This document shows positions 33,890-46,477 of a DNA stretch of 64,000 nt, one piece after another. Below the pieces are notes generated by a model that worked only from the letters and a program-made list of their open reading frames with translations, ran no database searches and was not told where the DNA came from. The position numbers were made by a program, and so were the translations under genes. Origin of the DNA: Rhipicephalus microplus (lineage: Eukaryota > Arthropoda > Arachnida > Ixodida > Ixodidae); assembly GCF_043290135.1 (NCBI RefSeq), contig NC_134710.1, positions 136,670,155 to 136,734,154 of the forward strand, in the 5' to 3' direction. The number at the start of each line of letters is the position of its first letter. The stretch's first letter is position 1.

Positions 33890-35860
33890 TACAAAAGTCT
33901 CCGCGCAACCGCAGTTGTCGCATGTCGGGCTGCTGGGCATTCCAATTAAGCATTCGTAAAGGCTACCCCAATCCACAGACGGCACAATAGTGTCTCTTCA
34001 GCTCTGGTTATTCCTGATGGAAGATGGAGCTGCAGGTGTGGGTCCAATTTATGAAGGCGGACGTCGGTAAATGCCGTCGAATTCCACTGAGCGAATGTCA
34101 GTTCTCGTGCAAGTGATCGAAGCCTTGTAGCGGCGTCCGTTCTCGATAATGGTATAGCTGCACAAGGGGCATCATCGTGAGCAGACCAGGCTGCTTCATC
34201 TGCACGGTCGTTTCCATCGATGACGCAGTGGCCCGGTATCCATTGATATGCTTTGTCATGTTGTTTCTCTATAGCCCGGTGATAAAGCAGTCTTATTTCA
34301 GTGACTAGCTGTTCATTTGGTCCATGATGATATGGCGAGGCAATTCTTTGGAGGGCTGCTTTGGAGTCGGAAAAGATGACCATGTCGGCATGCGGTGGTT
34401 TTTCAACTAGGAACTCCAGAGCGGCACGAACGGCGCCGAGTTATGCAGTCGTAGATGATGTCAGATGCGATGTCCTAAGCTTTATCACGACAGATTTCTC
34501 CGCAATTACCACTGCGCCTGTTGAGCTTGCTTAAGTAACCGACCCATCCATGTAAATGTAAATGCGTCCACTGTGTTTCTCATGCAGAAACAGCGCTGTT
34601 TGTTTTAGGGCCGAATTAGGTGTATTTTTCTTCTTTTGCTTTTCGGGGATGGCTGTCAGGGGTCCCAGTGAATCTAGACTACCCAATGGTAACGGTGGTC
34701 TTCCTGCGTGCGTGAAGTTCGTGGGGATCACCATGCGATGTGGAGCAATAATAGTGCAGAACGCAGAGCGTGGCCTGGAAGTTGGAAATGAGGCGAGGTG
34801 ATGTGGTAGAATCGGGGTGGGATGTCTTATGTGCGTTCTAAAAGCATCGACTCGAATGTAAGTTGGGATAGGGTGTTCGGAAGTGATTGGGACCGTCGCT
34901 GCTGAAGATGCGCATTCCGAAGCCCGAAACATATATATTTTCAGTGCTTGAGCTTGTATTGACTGGAGGACGCATATACGTTTGTCATTCGGGCCATCCC
35001 GCGCACAGGTAGGCTGTAGCGCACGAAGCCAATAAAAAACTACAATATACAGTTGAAGCATGGCTCGTACTGATGCACCCCATGATTTTCACGCAAGAAA
35101 GCTTAGGACGTGGGTGATCATGGTGAGTTTCTTTTTCATGTGAGCGATGTGAGGGCTCCAGCACAACTCATGATCTATTATTACTCCTAGGAAACGATGA
35201 GTCGTTTGATAGCTGATCGTGTGTTCATTAGCTCTGATGACGCATGGGTCATTGCTTTGAGCGTAAACGCAACTAGTGAGCATTTCTCAGATGACAGCTC
35301 CAGTCCCCGTCCTTGAAGGTAGCTTGACGTCAGTGTACGTAGCCGCTTTCTGAAGCCTGGCTTGTACGTGTAGGCACGTGACGCCTGATGCCCAGATGCA
35401 GATGTAATCTTTATAGATCGACAGATGTACGGACCGCGGCAGGATGTCAACTAGGCCAATTAGCGCAAAGTTAAAAAGTATGGGGCTCAGGACCCCACCC
35501 TGAGGTACACCGCGATAAGTACAATGGTGCCTTGTTGCACCATCTTCTGTCAAAACGAAGCAGGTTCTGTCCTTCACACAGCTGCAGATCTATTGGTAGA
35601 CGCGGCCCCCCAATACAATGTTGCCCAATGCGTCCAGGATAGTTTCATGCAATACATTGTCATATGCACATTCAAGATCCAATAACAGTGCCGCTGACAA
35701 TCTGCTGCTGTTATACAGACGTGACAAGGTCAATAACATCGTCTGTGGAAGACCGTTCATGTCAAAAGCCGGTCAAGGCATGGGGGTATATGATCGAGTC
35801 ATTTCATGTAACATGGTCATATTCAATATAGCATTCTTAGTAAGGAACCTCCTGTAGCAT
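33890..35860 (-). mobile_element. I-clade LINE truncated at both ends
   Basis: A minus-strand LINE of the same family as the copy at 51.4-53.4 kb. It begins in RT block A (about 35850) and runs through RT, RNase H and the start of the C-terminal Cys motif (CDNCGCAETF near 33900), where homology stops abruptly without any 3' UTR or tail. Loss of the 3' end is unusual for a LINE and implies a later deletion or rearrangement, or another element inserted there. Confidence 0.85.
33893..35850 (-). pseudogene. LINE RT-RNase H pseudogene with damaged catalytic motif
   Basis: Readable blocks in order: LDLECAYDNVLHETILDALG (RT motif A, about 35690-35620), YRGVPQGGVLSPILFNFAL (about 35515-35460), the catalytic position reading YKDY at 35404-35415 where YADD is expected, and THRFLGVIIDHELCWSPHI. 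RNase H follows with a broken IYMDGSV, IFSDSKAALQRI, WIPGHCVIDGNDRADEAAWS and FAQWN. Several frameshifts separate the pieces. The loss of the second catalytic Asp and the frameshifts make it inactive. Confidence 0.8.
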
Positions 35861-36659
35861 CTATAAAAAAAGCGCCTCTAAGTATCGCTCTGTGATACTT
35901 GTGTGGAATTCGGCAGTTAACAACAAAAACAAGTTAGCAGCCAATATCTAAAAAGACTGTCTTTAGCGACAGTCGGCTTGGCTACATCGGTAGACGAACT
36001 GCACTGTCTTATACTCCCGAGATCACCCCGCGAAAAGCCATCTCGACATTCAGTCTCGGAAGCATGCCTGTTAAAGGCAAGAAAATATGTGTTCTTTTTT
36101 CTTTTGTGTTCCGCCAAAGGGTACAGCAGATGAACACCGCTTGGAGTTCGCGTCTCCTCTCTACCTTATTATGTGAATCTCTATTGTATGTCTGCTGGGG
36201 AAGCCATGCAATGTCAACGGTGAACGTGCATTCAACGTGCCTCTCCGAGCAGCTATACTATATCTCTACATACAAAACAGAGTTCATTGGGTTGGAATCA
36301 CTATATTACAAAATGCTCCAGGGCTGCACTTAAAGCACTACGGAGAACAGCCAATGAAAATGTCCTTGATGCAATTACCGATCACCTACTGCATCTTCTC
36401 GGCTCTCAGACGTTGCTGACACCGCTTTGCCGCTTCAACCAATCAGACACCGGGATAGTTCCGCACTGGCACACATGATGAAGGACAGACTCACTCACGC
36501 TTTTGTTTCTCTGGGCACCTTGAGAACACCCGGCCTCTTCTGTCAAGAAAAAAGAGAATGGCTAGATGCGTCGAGATCTTCTGGGTCCACGAAGTGTCAT
36601 CTGAAGCCCACCGCTATTTATATGATGTCATTTCTGCAGTTCTGGCTGCATGAAGCTCT
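35861..36659. other. no recognised feature
   Basis: Frames at 36064-36705 on the plus strand are moderately long, but no conserved domain is apparent. A relation to the LINE tail just downstream is possible because it has the same orientation. Confidence 0.3.
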
Positions 36660-36815
36660 CCGCTCCATGAGCACACGTTCATCGCCAGCCTCTCTTTCTT
36701 TCTAGCTCTTTCTCACCCTCCTCTTTACCCTATCCTAGTCTTTTTTTCCTGGAATGGTATGGCATACCAGATGATTTTTTGGTCAACATCCCTGACTTCC
36801 CTTTTTTTCTGCCTC
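36660..36815 (+). mobile_element. degenerate I-clade LINE 3' tail
   Basis: A pyrimidine-rich 3' UTR (CTCTTTCTCACCCTCCTCTT) is followed by CCTGGAATGGTATGGCATAC and a CAACATCCCTGACTTCCC end, corresponding to the family string GTAGGGTAGCCAACCGG then AACCTCCCTGCCTTTCC. It is diverged and in plus orientation. Confidence 0.45.
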
Positions 36816-37039
36816 TGTCGCTTAGGAAGAGAGCTAACTATCTCTATGCGAGAAAAACTTACCAACCTGTGAAGTATGAAGCAACAAATAAAGGTTCCGT
36901 AGCAAGTGCCGCAACTCTATTGAAAAACTGCAAGCCCACCGAGTTCTGCTAGCTGTTCCTCCCGGCTGGTCCATGGTGCCACGAAGTTGTTTGACTTCGC
37001 AGTAAACATGACAACAAAAGCAACATTATTCCAAACGCG
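36816..37039. other. no recognised feature
   Basis: Short unremarkable interval between a LINE tail and a CpG-rich block. Confidence 0.3.
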
Positions 37040-37735
37040 GCTTATTTTTCAGCATCAAACTCCCGCTTAGCACGGCACGATCTGCACCGGGAGTCGAACA
37101 AAAAAGACCGAGTGTCTCTGAGCTTGGCAAGTGGATCGGAACCAAGCGGAGGGCGTGCACCGACGGCAGCCGCGTAAGCAGCAGCGCCCACGAGAGGCGC
37201 GTCTGCGAAACCTGATGCCGCGAAACGCCGCGATGCGAGTGATTTGTTTAGATTACACGCAGCCTGCTGGGAAAACTTGACTCGCCGGGAATGCGTCGCG
37301 TATACGACAGCCGCTGCGATAGGGCCCGCGGAACGGTTGCGCTTCGGTAGCGGCGTCAGGAATTCCGTGTCGTATGCAAAAGACGCGCACTTCACGTCCC
37401 ACGTGCCCAGTGAAAAGCGCGGGGCGCCTAGAGGCGCGGGCAAATCCAATTCCAATCGACGATCCGTGAAATTTCAATATAGAGCCATCGCACGAGTCGA
37501 ACGCGCCTCTTGACGCTGCGCTTTTCGCTGCGTTTCTCGCGAAGAATCGGGGATGGAAAGAGCAGGGGCGTTTGAGCAGATGCGCGCGCCTGGCGTACTT
37601 AGTGCATGCGCATTGCTTTTGCGTCGCTCCGCTTGGCTCGAGAGAAAAGTTTTGCGCGCGAAAGTTCTGCTTCTTTCTACTACTACACCATAAAGGAAGA
37701 CAGAGGAGCAAGAAGACGGCATGGCGCAATCCGTT
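37040..37735. other. CpG-rich block with unclassified frames
   Basis: CpG-rich DNA that gives a 137-residue minus-strand frame (37042-37455) rich in Ala and Arg and an overlapping 158-residue minus frame (37253-37729). Neither resembles a family I know, and both strands have comparable frames, so composition explains them. It could be a host first exon or promoter region, or an unclassified element. Confidence 0.3.
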
Positions 37736-39580
37736 TGAACATTACCATATAAAAGCTCGTAAAACATGTCCATGATGTTGCTTTTGTAGAATGGCTGAGA
37801 TAGAACTTGGTCTTCGAATCAAAACTTGGACCGAAATGGCAATGGGACTCTCTTGGCCATTTACCATGGAAAGATAACGTGAGACACAGTGATATTGCAC
37901 CTTTTCCTCTATCTACCTCTGTTTTTTAACATTGCAGGTGCTCCGTGATACAACCATGTACGATGCTATAAGGTATGGCGACGGGAGTAACAGCTATAAA
38001 CACAAAACATTTGGCCTATAGTGTTTCTGAGAGTGGCCCCTATTGGCATTTGTATGGATTTTTTCTATGCCGTTTAATCATAGTATGTTTTTACAGACCA
38101 TACTATATAGCTGGTGCTTAGCATGCATCCATCATGCTCCTTGTGGCATTAATAATACCGCCTGTCTTACCTTTCGGAGCAAGATCTGAATGGACTGAAC
38201 TCGTCCACAACAATAACATATGTCTGGTTTGGTGGAGTTGCTGCGATGCGCATTCGAGAGCAAATCAGAGATTCAGAACATCATCACAGGAACATTGACC
38301 GAGCCATTATAACCACTGGAAATCTGGAAAACTTAGGAATTCAAGGATAAGACGTTCTAATGATTCGCATCCTTACAACTCAGTTGTACATTCACGATCA
38401 GTATAATGAAAAAGTCCGTGTAGTACCATTCAGTAATACTCCGGTTCAAATTGTTGCACTTAACTTGAAATTGATGCACAGTGCGATTAGCGAGACAGAC
38501 GTGCTAATTGCATAGTTCACGTTGCTGGTGTCATGAATACTTTTACGAATAAACCGTATCCTTGCCTTTCGCTCGTGTCTTTTGCTTCCACAATATTTAC
38601 CGTCCTGTAGCCGAAACCCACCCACCCCACCTTATTTTACTGGGGATCTCTTAGTAAGCTAGAGTGGCAACGTTTTGTGATGCAGCGTGTGCTATTAGGC
38701 ATACAGGAGAGCAAAGTCTTTGGGGCTTGGATTGTATCCTCGTTTCTGTTGGAGATTGGGAAACTGATTTCACCGTAGTGCTTCAAGTGAAGTTTTCTTA
38801 AGGCACTGACCACACGCAGCGTAATTGCCGGGACGGTTAGCAGAAAAGTGAACAGATTAAGACAAATGGTTTCCCATGACCTCGGCACACAATATCAAGG
38901 AAAAATTCGCAAGCAGAACGTGCTTTGCCCTGAGGAAGTACAAATTATATGGAGCGTTCGAAGCAATCTGTTGAGCAGGGGACATTGGGCTACATGCGTG
39001 CGACTTCGCGCGTGTGCGTTCGTGCATGCTTACGAGCGACTGAGCCTAACTCTGACACACAATTACCGCCCGTGAATTTCGCACTACAGTTGACCTATAG
39101 CGAACGCTGTGAATGGCCGTTTGTTTTAACAGTCAAGTTGAAGATGTAACTCTTCTGCTAGCTAAGAATAAGCTTAAGTGGGTAAAGAGCGGGCCACAGC
39201 TGCCACGGGTCGCAGCTTTAGGATGTTCCTGACGCATTTTCATCCTCCCCTCTTTATTTTTCACGATATCCTACTAATCACACGCATTGTATCAGTCATT
39301 ACAATGAATACATTCTACTTGGAGTTGCTGGCTAATCTAGTTTGCGTGATCTGGTGAGAATTAGTTTGGAACTACCTATTACAGAGGCACTTACAAGCCT
39401 GTACGAAAATCCTCGACTCCGGAGCTTTATCCGGCCTGAAAGAACGTCGACTTAGTAACCTCGCTGCGACTCGCATTACAAGCTACGGTTCCCTGGGTTT
39501 CTCGTTCCGCTCCTCACTCGAAATGCCAGCGTTAAAGAGAGACTGCCTCCCTTTACTACCCAAATTTCGCGTCTACTGTC
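37736..39580. other. no recognised feature
   Basis: About 1.8 kb of AT-rich DNA without recognised repeats or coding potential. Confidence 0.35.
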
Positions 39581-39589
39581 GTAAATTCG

Positions 39590-40230
39590 GAGGACAGGGC
39601 TGTTCAGGTTGGTATCTTCTCTCGCTCACAGATGCGGCGCTCAAGCGGGAACGCTGACGCGTTGAGCAATGGACTGCACCGGCGCTCAGTGTACAAGTTC
39701 TTAATGTGCGAGCGAATTTGGCAGCCGCCTTAGCGAGCCCGCAAGCGTCTAAACCGTGGCTGTGCCCCAGACGCTCGGCCAGATGGGGCTCGGTTCCGCT
39801 AGGTGCGCGCCCGATGCCGGGACCGCTGGAGCGAGAGCGCGACACGAGCCCCGGCAGGGATTGCAGCGGACACGCTTCACGGACGCGCACACCCTTTATG
39901 GAGTGGACGGCTCCGACGAGGGGGCGACACAGCGTTGAGCTGACGAGGGATCAGGTCGTCCCGGATTGAAGGCTCGAGTGGCCCGCTTAATCCATCGTAA
40001 AAATCCAACTCCGGGAGCCCCCTCCGGAGATGTTCCTCCCGCTCGAGGCAATAATCCGGCCCGAATCAATGTCGCGTGGCCGGCTGCTACACGAGCCGGC
40101 CGCCTCGGCACTGTGACGACGCTGCCGTTTGCGACAACGCGTGCGTCCGAGCGTGGCGACGCACGGCTCGCCATTACTCCCGGCCTTCTTTTGTTGCGTG
40201 CACCCCAAAAATAACTTCAGCATGGCGAAT
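39590..40230. other. CpG-rich block
   Basis: Strongly CpG-rich. It looked at first like rRNA, but no conserved rRNA core could be matched. Overlapping frames in both directions have no family resemblance. It is a candidate host CpG-rich regulatory region. Confidence 0.35.
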
Positions 40231-42745
40231 TTCGGCGAGCCCTTCGATAAAATCGAGACAGCAAGCAAATACGGATAGAACAAAAACAAAAAGAAGTAAT
40301 TTCGGACTCTATATACTTTGGCTCGCTCCGTTATCCTTCAGCCCCGTCTCGATCTCTTCAGGAGGCTTTTGTCATGTACGTGGGTGCGCGTGCTCTTCTC
40401 TGACCTTCTTCCGCGCGCCTTGTATTGTCCGTGAAAATGTACCGCTAGAGAAGGACAATTCCGAAGCCACTTTGCCGGTCTTCCTACGTTTACAACCCCC
40501 AAGGGGAACCAATGTGGCTTTGCTACTCTATCATTGCATTAAATACGGCACGTGAATCTAGATGGCTGCAACAACGAAAGCCATAAAACGGGAAAGGCAA
40601 AAAAAAAACAAAGTTATGTCTGCAAGGCTGAATGCGTTTGAAACTACAGCACAGTTATTCATTTCTATATTGGCTGATATGCATACGGAGAAACGAAGTG
40701 CGGTGACTTCATGCCACCGCCAGTCTGTAGGTAGAGGCGGATACGTCACTTACGAGGGGAGAGGGAAAAGGAGGTTTCCTCCGAGCCGAGCCCAACTCGA
40801 GAGAACGATGGGAATTCCCCTCTTTCCCAGGAACAGCATATTTTAGCAGCACTAACTAGCTTGTGGCTGCATTAGGTGGTAGACATGTAGTGTAACACTA
40901 GAAAAAAAAAACACGCACAAATTCCGACTGTCGATCGGTATACACTGAATTGTAGAGGTCCTGGGTTAAATAGATAAAAAAAGTTGGTATGGAAGGGCTC
41001 ACTTTCTTTGTTATACGCAAAGTTAATAAAGAATAACAGACAATAATTCAAAGGAAAAAATAGGGGATAATATTAGAAATAATTGTAATGTAAATGTGAA
41101 AAATTGTGATCTTCACATTTATATCGTAAATAACACCCACTAATTGATTGACTTGACTGCCTGATAGTTCTCTTTAATGCTGGGTTTAATAAGTAATACG
41201 ACCGCTCAACTTTCCTATTCAAAAGTTCTTCGTCTTACTGTTACTTCTATTGGGTCGTATAGGAAGGCACACCATGTGTACGTATGTGCACAGTTCGTAT
41301 TCCTTCACCGCATCTTAGGAGCGAAGCTCCTTGAGGATCCACGATGTCCACCCGGCTTAAACTTCATCGGTGACTTCACAAAAACCGTCTGCAGAGCGCA
41401 CTTGTGGTTTAAAATAAGATCATCCATCCGTCCGTTCGTTTTATACAGGTAGGTGACTTCAACGTATACAATGGACCTTTGAACCTAGCTCCGCTCCATC
41501 ATCAGCATCCCCTTCGTGGATATGCGCAGATTTTTTTTTTTACTCGGTGCATTTCTCCTGTCTTAGAAGCGGATAGAGTGACATTATATTAGCTATCAGC
41601 CATAAATAATATACGTTGCATCCAAGGTATATGTAACGCAGTAGCGTAGCTTCCATAGAAGTCCATGTGTCCAGTAGTTGGCGGCTCGTTGCCACCGTCG
41701 CCATATATACGTATGGAGGGGACAACTAACAAAAAATTAAAGAAAAAATTTGACGTCACAACCGGAAGTGGTAGCGACGTCGCGCATTTTTCCTACATGG
41801 AGCGAAGCTGAAATTTTTCTTGATTGCTCTCCTTTTGCGCGCCGTTATAAATACGCAATTTTATTTCACCTTATGGCTCGCTAATTGCATGCGCGAGAGA
41901 AAAGAAAGACCAGCACCAAAGATTGAGGAAGTTGTTATATTAACGAAGTGGTGTACTTCAATTACACTTAAAACTTCGCAGATGAAATTGTGACAGAACT
42001 GTTCAAGAGCACGAAGCACAATAGTCCGAAAACTCACGTTGCCCGAAAAAGACAGCAGCCTTGAGAATAACGCTTTGGCAACCGTACAGTGCGGCGTCTC
42101 GTTGCTTAGCTTGTCTGATTCACCGTCAGCAAGGACGAGGGCACGCCAGCCGTGCGCCAGCGAAGGCAGTCGGCAGTCATAGGAGCGGCTATCTACCCAT
42201 TCTTTGAGCTGGTTCAGTTCTGAAATGTCACTTCAGTAAACACCACACAAGCAAATGAATAATCTACGGAAGGTACGCATGAAACCACCCCGAAAAAGTG
42301 AGCGATGCCTCGTTGACCGGGCAATGCGCCGAACCAAACACAAGCTTTCATTGCAGATTGCCTCGATACGCCCCTCCCCCCCCATTCGCGGCTCTGGATT
42401 GAAAAATGAGGCAATCAGCCATTTAGCCGGGTTTCAGATAAACTGTAAAGTAAATTTACAGTTAATTATGATATAAAAATTACAACTATTAGAAGAAGAA
42501 ATTATACTGAGTTTTAGTTTTGGTTGTTTGTCCCTTCCTCACCTAGTCGCGCGTCAATTGACGACGGGCGTTGATGCCTGTGGCAATGGGTTTTCGACAC
42601 TTTTTGTTCCAAGTTTCGTGACCCATGTAATTTGGCCATTTTTTATCAACAAAAAATAGAGCGATCCATAAGTTCATCAGTTCTGAACGTCACTGCACTT
42701 CCCTATTGCGGCGTCGGGTACGCTCAGAGTGACACAGATGTGCGT
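40231..42745. other. no recognised gene; GCGAAGC-type hairpins near 41.3 and 41.8 kb
   Basis: Mostly AT-rich sequence. From 41310 to 41830 there are strings such as AGGAGCGAAGCTCCT and CATGGAGCGAAGCTGAAAT that look like parts of a dispersed tick repeat, but I cannot define its ends. Confidence 0.35.
41317..41331. repeat. GAA-triloop mini-hairpin
   Basis: AGGAGC, loop GAA, GCTCCT: a perfect 6 bp stem whose core GCGAAGC is known to form an unusually stable DNA mini-hairpin in vitro. Confidence 0.8.
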
Positions 42746-42755
42746 TTGCTAGAAA
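42746..42755. repeat. SINE target-site duplication (left)
   Basis: TTGCTAGAAA, repeated exactly at 42996-43005. Confidence 0.88.
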
Positions 42756-42995
42756 TTCATTGATATGGGGTGGTTAACCTCCCAAAACCACCATGTGATA
42801 ATGAGACGCTGGAGTGGAGGGCTCTGGTATTTTTGACCACTTGGGGTTCTTCAGAGTGCACCCAAATCTGTGCACACGGGCTTACAGCACTTTCGCCTCC
42901 ATCGAAAATGCAGCCGCCGCAGCCGAAGTTCGATCCCGTGACCTGCGGGTCAGCAGACGAGTACCTTAGCCACTAGACCACCGTGGTGGGGCCGG
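42756..42995 (-). mobile_element. complete Ruka-like SINE
   Basis: The minus-strand head CCCCACCACGGTGGTCTAGT with A box, the B-box region GGATCGAACTT, a CATTTTCGATGGAGGCGAAA linker and the GTGTGCACAGATTTGGGTGC body lead to a shortened tail (CCATATCAATG). A 10 bp duplication flanks the element. RNA polymerase III transcription from the A and B boxes is the expected mode for this class. Confidence 0.92.
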
Positions 42996-43005
42996 TTGCT
43001 AGAAA
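42996..43005. repeat. SINE target-site duplication (right)
   Basis: TTGCTAGAAA, matching 42746-42755. Confidence 0.88.
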
Positions 43006-45039
43006 AGCCTTCTGAAACTTTCGTGTGCCACTTCAACAACACCATATGTTTTTGGGGCGACTCTTGTGAAAACTTAAGTAATTATACAATAAGTCTGAAT
43101 ATTTTTAGTAAGAGTTGTACGGAAAAGATGTCGCATCACTGAAATAACGTTTCAGTGTACGGATTCACCACTTTTATTAGTATTACCCGATCATCCCAAA
43201 ATTACATGTGCTTTGGTTCAATTCATGATATGTTGATCTTGATACACATAAAATATTATAGGTGGAAGCGAATGTCTTACGCATGAATAACACGCGCAGC
43301 GCCGCAAATGTCATCGCACCTTGTGACTTTAGCCCACGTCTACAGCGATATGGGGAAAATAAATGTCGTGGGCTTGAACAATGTCGTTGTGCAGAGAACT
43401 TTTTTTTTTCAGCGTCAGTTCTCATATTTGTTTCACCAGGGCGGCGAGAAGGTGAGGCATGTATGACAACCATCCCAAAGATCCTGAATGTAGAAAACAG
43501 GTGTGTGATAGGACGCTAATTAGGCCAGGTTTATATAGCCCAAAATATAAGCTTATACTCGTAAACTTGCCATTCCACTTTCACGCAAGCTGGCAACTAT
43601 GAAAAATAAGAGAAATAAAATGCGCTTTCTTGCTCATTTCTCACTTCGCATTTCATTCCCGCACGACATTACGTACGTTTATCGGAAAAAAATAAAGAAT
43701 GAAAAGAACAGCTACATTAGGCGTGCGAAGTTGAGAAAAAAAAGGGGGGAGGGGGGTTGGACGAAAATATTAGGCAAGCGGCAGGCATCTCTGAACCTTC
43801 GAATGTTCGCCATATCACTGACACTGCTTTTTTTTTTCACAGCTGAGTGCTGTGCACATTGGTTGTAATACACCGTTTTTTTTTTTTGAAATACCATCGA
43901 AACCTGCAGTATATAGGAACAGGTTTGCATAACTATTGCCCAGTTAAAGCGAAGCTACACAAGTGCATCAGCCCGTTCTTAACAACACAGTAGGCAAAAT
44001 GTTTCGCCAGAACAAGCGAGAGAATCCCAGTGCTAGCTGTGCAACACAAAAAAGAAGAAGAAAGAGAAAGGGGGAAACATAGAAAAAAAGAAAGAATCGA
44101 AAAAGAAATAAGAGCGACCAGCGCAAAAGGTACAAGAAACTAGGTGGCGTCACGCACGCACGTCCGAATCATTCAAAAAGCTTTCAGCGATTGTGTAATG
44201 CAAACTCGGCTCCGAACGAGGTCATCAACTTAGGCGCCACAGCGCGGAGAGCTGTGACGAGGGGCGCCACGCCTGGAACAAAACGCTCTCCTGGGCACGT
44301 CCAACAAGCCTAATCACCGACGCGAGAGAAATGCATCATCACTTCACGCACGAAAGAGCCCGCTCGTCGGCCGAATAAGGTGCGCGCAGCGAACAGTGAT
44401 TTATTGATGATCCAGGTCATCGATGAAGTACAAAAATCGCCAAAGTTTCTTTATTATTTCATTACTTTTTTCTTTCTTAGTATTTTTTCTACGCACTCAT
44501 CTCTGTCTTTTGCGGTATAATCGCCATTAGATCGACAAGACCGCGTTCTTTGAAAGCACTGCAGCTGCGAACATTGAATACAGGGTAGGTGAGAAGCGTA
44601 TAAAAAAGTAATCGGGGAGCGGAAAAAAGAAGAGGAAACACTGAACGTGGTGGCTGAAGCTGCGAAGGCACGTCGCAGACTCAGTAAAAAAAAAGTTCCG
44701 TGCAGGCTTCGCGAGATTGAACCGCATAGTAAATAGGCTTGCTGAAATGCAGGTGGTAATGAAAAACTTGAGAAACGATTTCGGAACTAAAATTTTCAGT
44801 GCAGCGCATTGAACGCAATTTGTTGCTCCTACATATACGCACGATTCCGACGGACAAATAGATAACACTGAATGTGGGGCGGTTTGGAATTAATTGCATG
44901 GTCCCGCCAGTAACAACGAATAAACAAATGGTGAAAGACAGCACAACAGAGACGTAGACTGCCGTGCAACAACATCCGCAGAAAGGAACAGCAGTGTGCA
45001 TATGTAAAAAGAAAAACAGAGAGACGAAATTCGGGGTGT
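43006..45039. other. no recognised gene
   Basis: No recognised repeats or coding features; 43735-43755 holds a purine-only tract. Confidence 0.35.
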
Positions 45040-45500
45040 CATACTTTCATCAGATACGCGTGAGAGATGAGCTGCGAGGAAACGTGTGGGACACGCGTGG
45101 ACGTGCGTCAGCGGCCCGACGGCACGTTCGAGCCGCGCACAAGGCTGACGACGTGATCTGTTCGGTCGTCCTGGACTGCCGGTCGTGGGGGTCCGCCACC
45201 TCACGGGGCTTTCGCCCTCCGAACGCACCCTCCCCGTGCTCTGTACAGCTCCCCCTTCCTGCATTGCTTTTGTGTTTCGCAGTGTGGGATGCCAGTGTGC
45301 TTGTGCGTGCTGTCGCTGGACGACCCAGAAGAGGCGGTCGCAATCACGCTTATTCGCGAGCCCGAGTGTGTGCCGGCCTCGACCGAAAAACACAAGCGCG
45401 AACAAGACGCCACGTCCACGCCAGTCGCCTGCCACTCCGGAGATAAACAGCCCATCGCCAAGTCCGTGCGCACACGCAGCGAAGCCAAGCTCGCACTTTC
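45040..45500. other. CpG-rich block
   Basis: High-CpG DNA with open frames on both strands, longest 181 codons on minus (44890-45435) and 160 codons on plus (44964-45446). Simultaneous long frames on both strands argue that composition rather than coding causes most of them. The weak candidate exon at 45283 lies within it. Confidence 0.4.
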
Positions 45501-45562
45501 AGCAAATGCGTGGAAGCTTATTTCGGAAAACTACTTCGTGATGCTGTTCTCGGTTACGGTTG
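45283..45562 (+). CDS. weak candidate host exon
   Basis: A pyrimidine-rich stretch ending TTGTGTTTCGCAG (acceptor-like, AG at 45281-45282) precedes an open frame starting MPVCLCVLSLDDPEEAVAIT, with many G- or C-ending codons. It continues to about 45562, where GTACGTGT could serve as a donor, although the frame stays open to 45645. The predicted product is not recognisable, and GC-rich DNA readily produces such frames, so this is offered only as a place to look for transcripts. Confidence 0.15.
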
Positions 45563-46470
45563 TACGTGTATACCTACATTTTTCTTTTTTTTCTTTTTGC
45601 TCACTCATCCCGGGTTTGTGTGTTCTTTTTTCGCAGCACAATTGAATGAGCCAGCATGCTGCGAGGTATGAGAATTTGCGTTAGTGCACTAGTTTTATGA
45701 ACGGCCACCCAATAATAAGTTGAATAAGCAAATGTTGACTGCGCAAGCGAAGCAACGTACAAAAAATTGCGCCACACCAAAATGACGATGTTCTTGTGAT
45801 GCGAGGACTCAAAATTCTAGTGCTGTTGTGATCCGCGCAGCTTCGTACACGAGCAGTGGCGACAGTGCTGAGCGTTTGTGTGTGTTACACTCTGCGAAAA
45901 TCCTGAAAGTGTTGTAGTACGCTTTTAATACGCTACTAAATTTATCTTTCTTTTTTATTTTTGCTTGTACAGATGCAGTACGAAGGTTGATTGAAATAAA
46001 TATCGCAGTGAATTAGGAAAAATAATTAACAATGGACATATGGCGCTTTTTTTTCTGCACCACCGAGATGGCGTAAATATGATCTCCGGCATGGAACTGA
46101 TGAAACATGTGACCTTCAAATGTTGCGTGGGAAGTAGACCTCTGCGGTATCGTGGAATGATGAGTATCCGAAAGATTCACTGTGCTATATGCGCCGGCTG
46201 TTCAGATTACGGCTTCGTCGCTTGCTCCGCGAGATACATGGGCACATTTTTCGTATTCAGTAACATAACTCTGAAACTCAACGATGTATCGACGTGAGTT
46301 GAACGTGACAATAGATATTGCAATATAATTTTTTCTCACCGTTATGTTTTTTGCTGCGATCAACAAATGCCCGACTATCAAACTTGGGTTAGGACCAGAT
46401 CTATGCATACAATCAATTGGCTCTGACGAAACACGCACAGATAAAGGTCGGAAGGTACGGAGGTGAGGTT
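45563..46470. other. no recognised feature
   Basis: AT-rich DNA without recognised content. Confidence 0.35.
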
Positions 46471-46477
46471 CGTCCTT

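Noticed and set aside
33429..33985. Several overlapping 97-174 codon frames on both strands
   Set aside because: Produced by CpG-rich composition and a 106 bp internal repeat; no recognisable domain. Part of the minus frame at 33890-33985 is LINE C-terminus and is annotated as such.
37042..37773. 137-158 codon minus frames
   Set aside because: Ala/Arg-rich frames in CpG-rich DNA with equally long frames elsewhere; kept only as an unclassified block.
39590..40230. Possible rRNA pseudogene
   Set aside because: GC content suggested it, but I could not match any conserved 18S or 28S core segment.
42427..42463. Small AACTGTAAA/TTTACAGTT inverted repeat
   Set aside because: Only a 9 bp stem in AT-rich DNA, expected by chance in 64 kb.
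44890..45446. 181-codon minus and 160-codon plus frames over the same DNA
   Set aside because: Mutually overlapping and lacking any domain; at most one could be real and neither has support.
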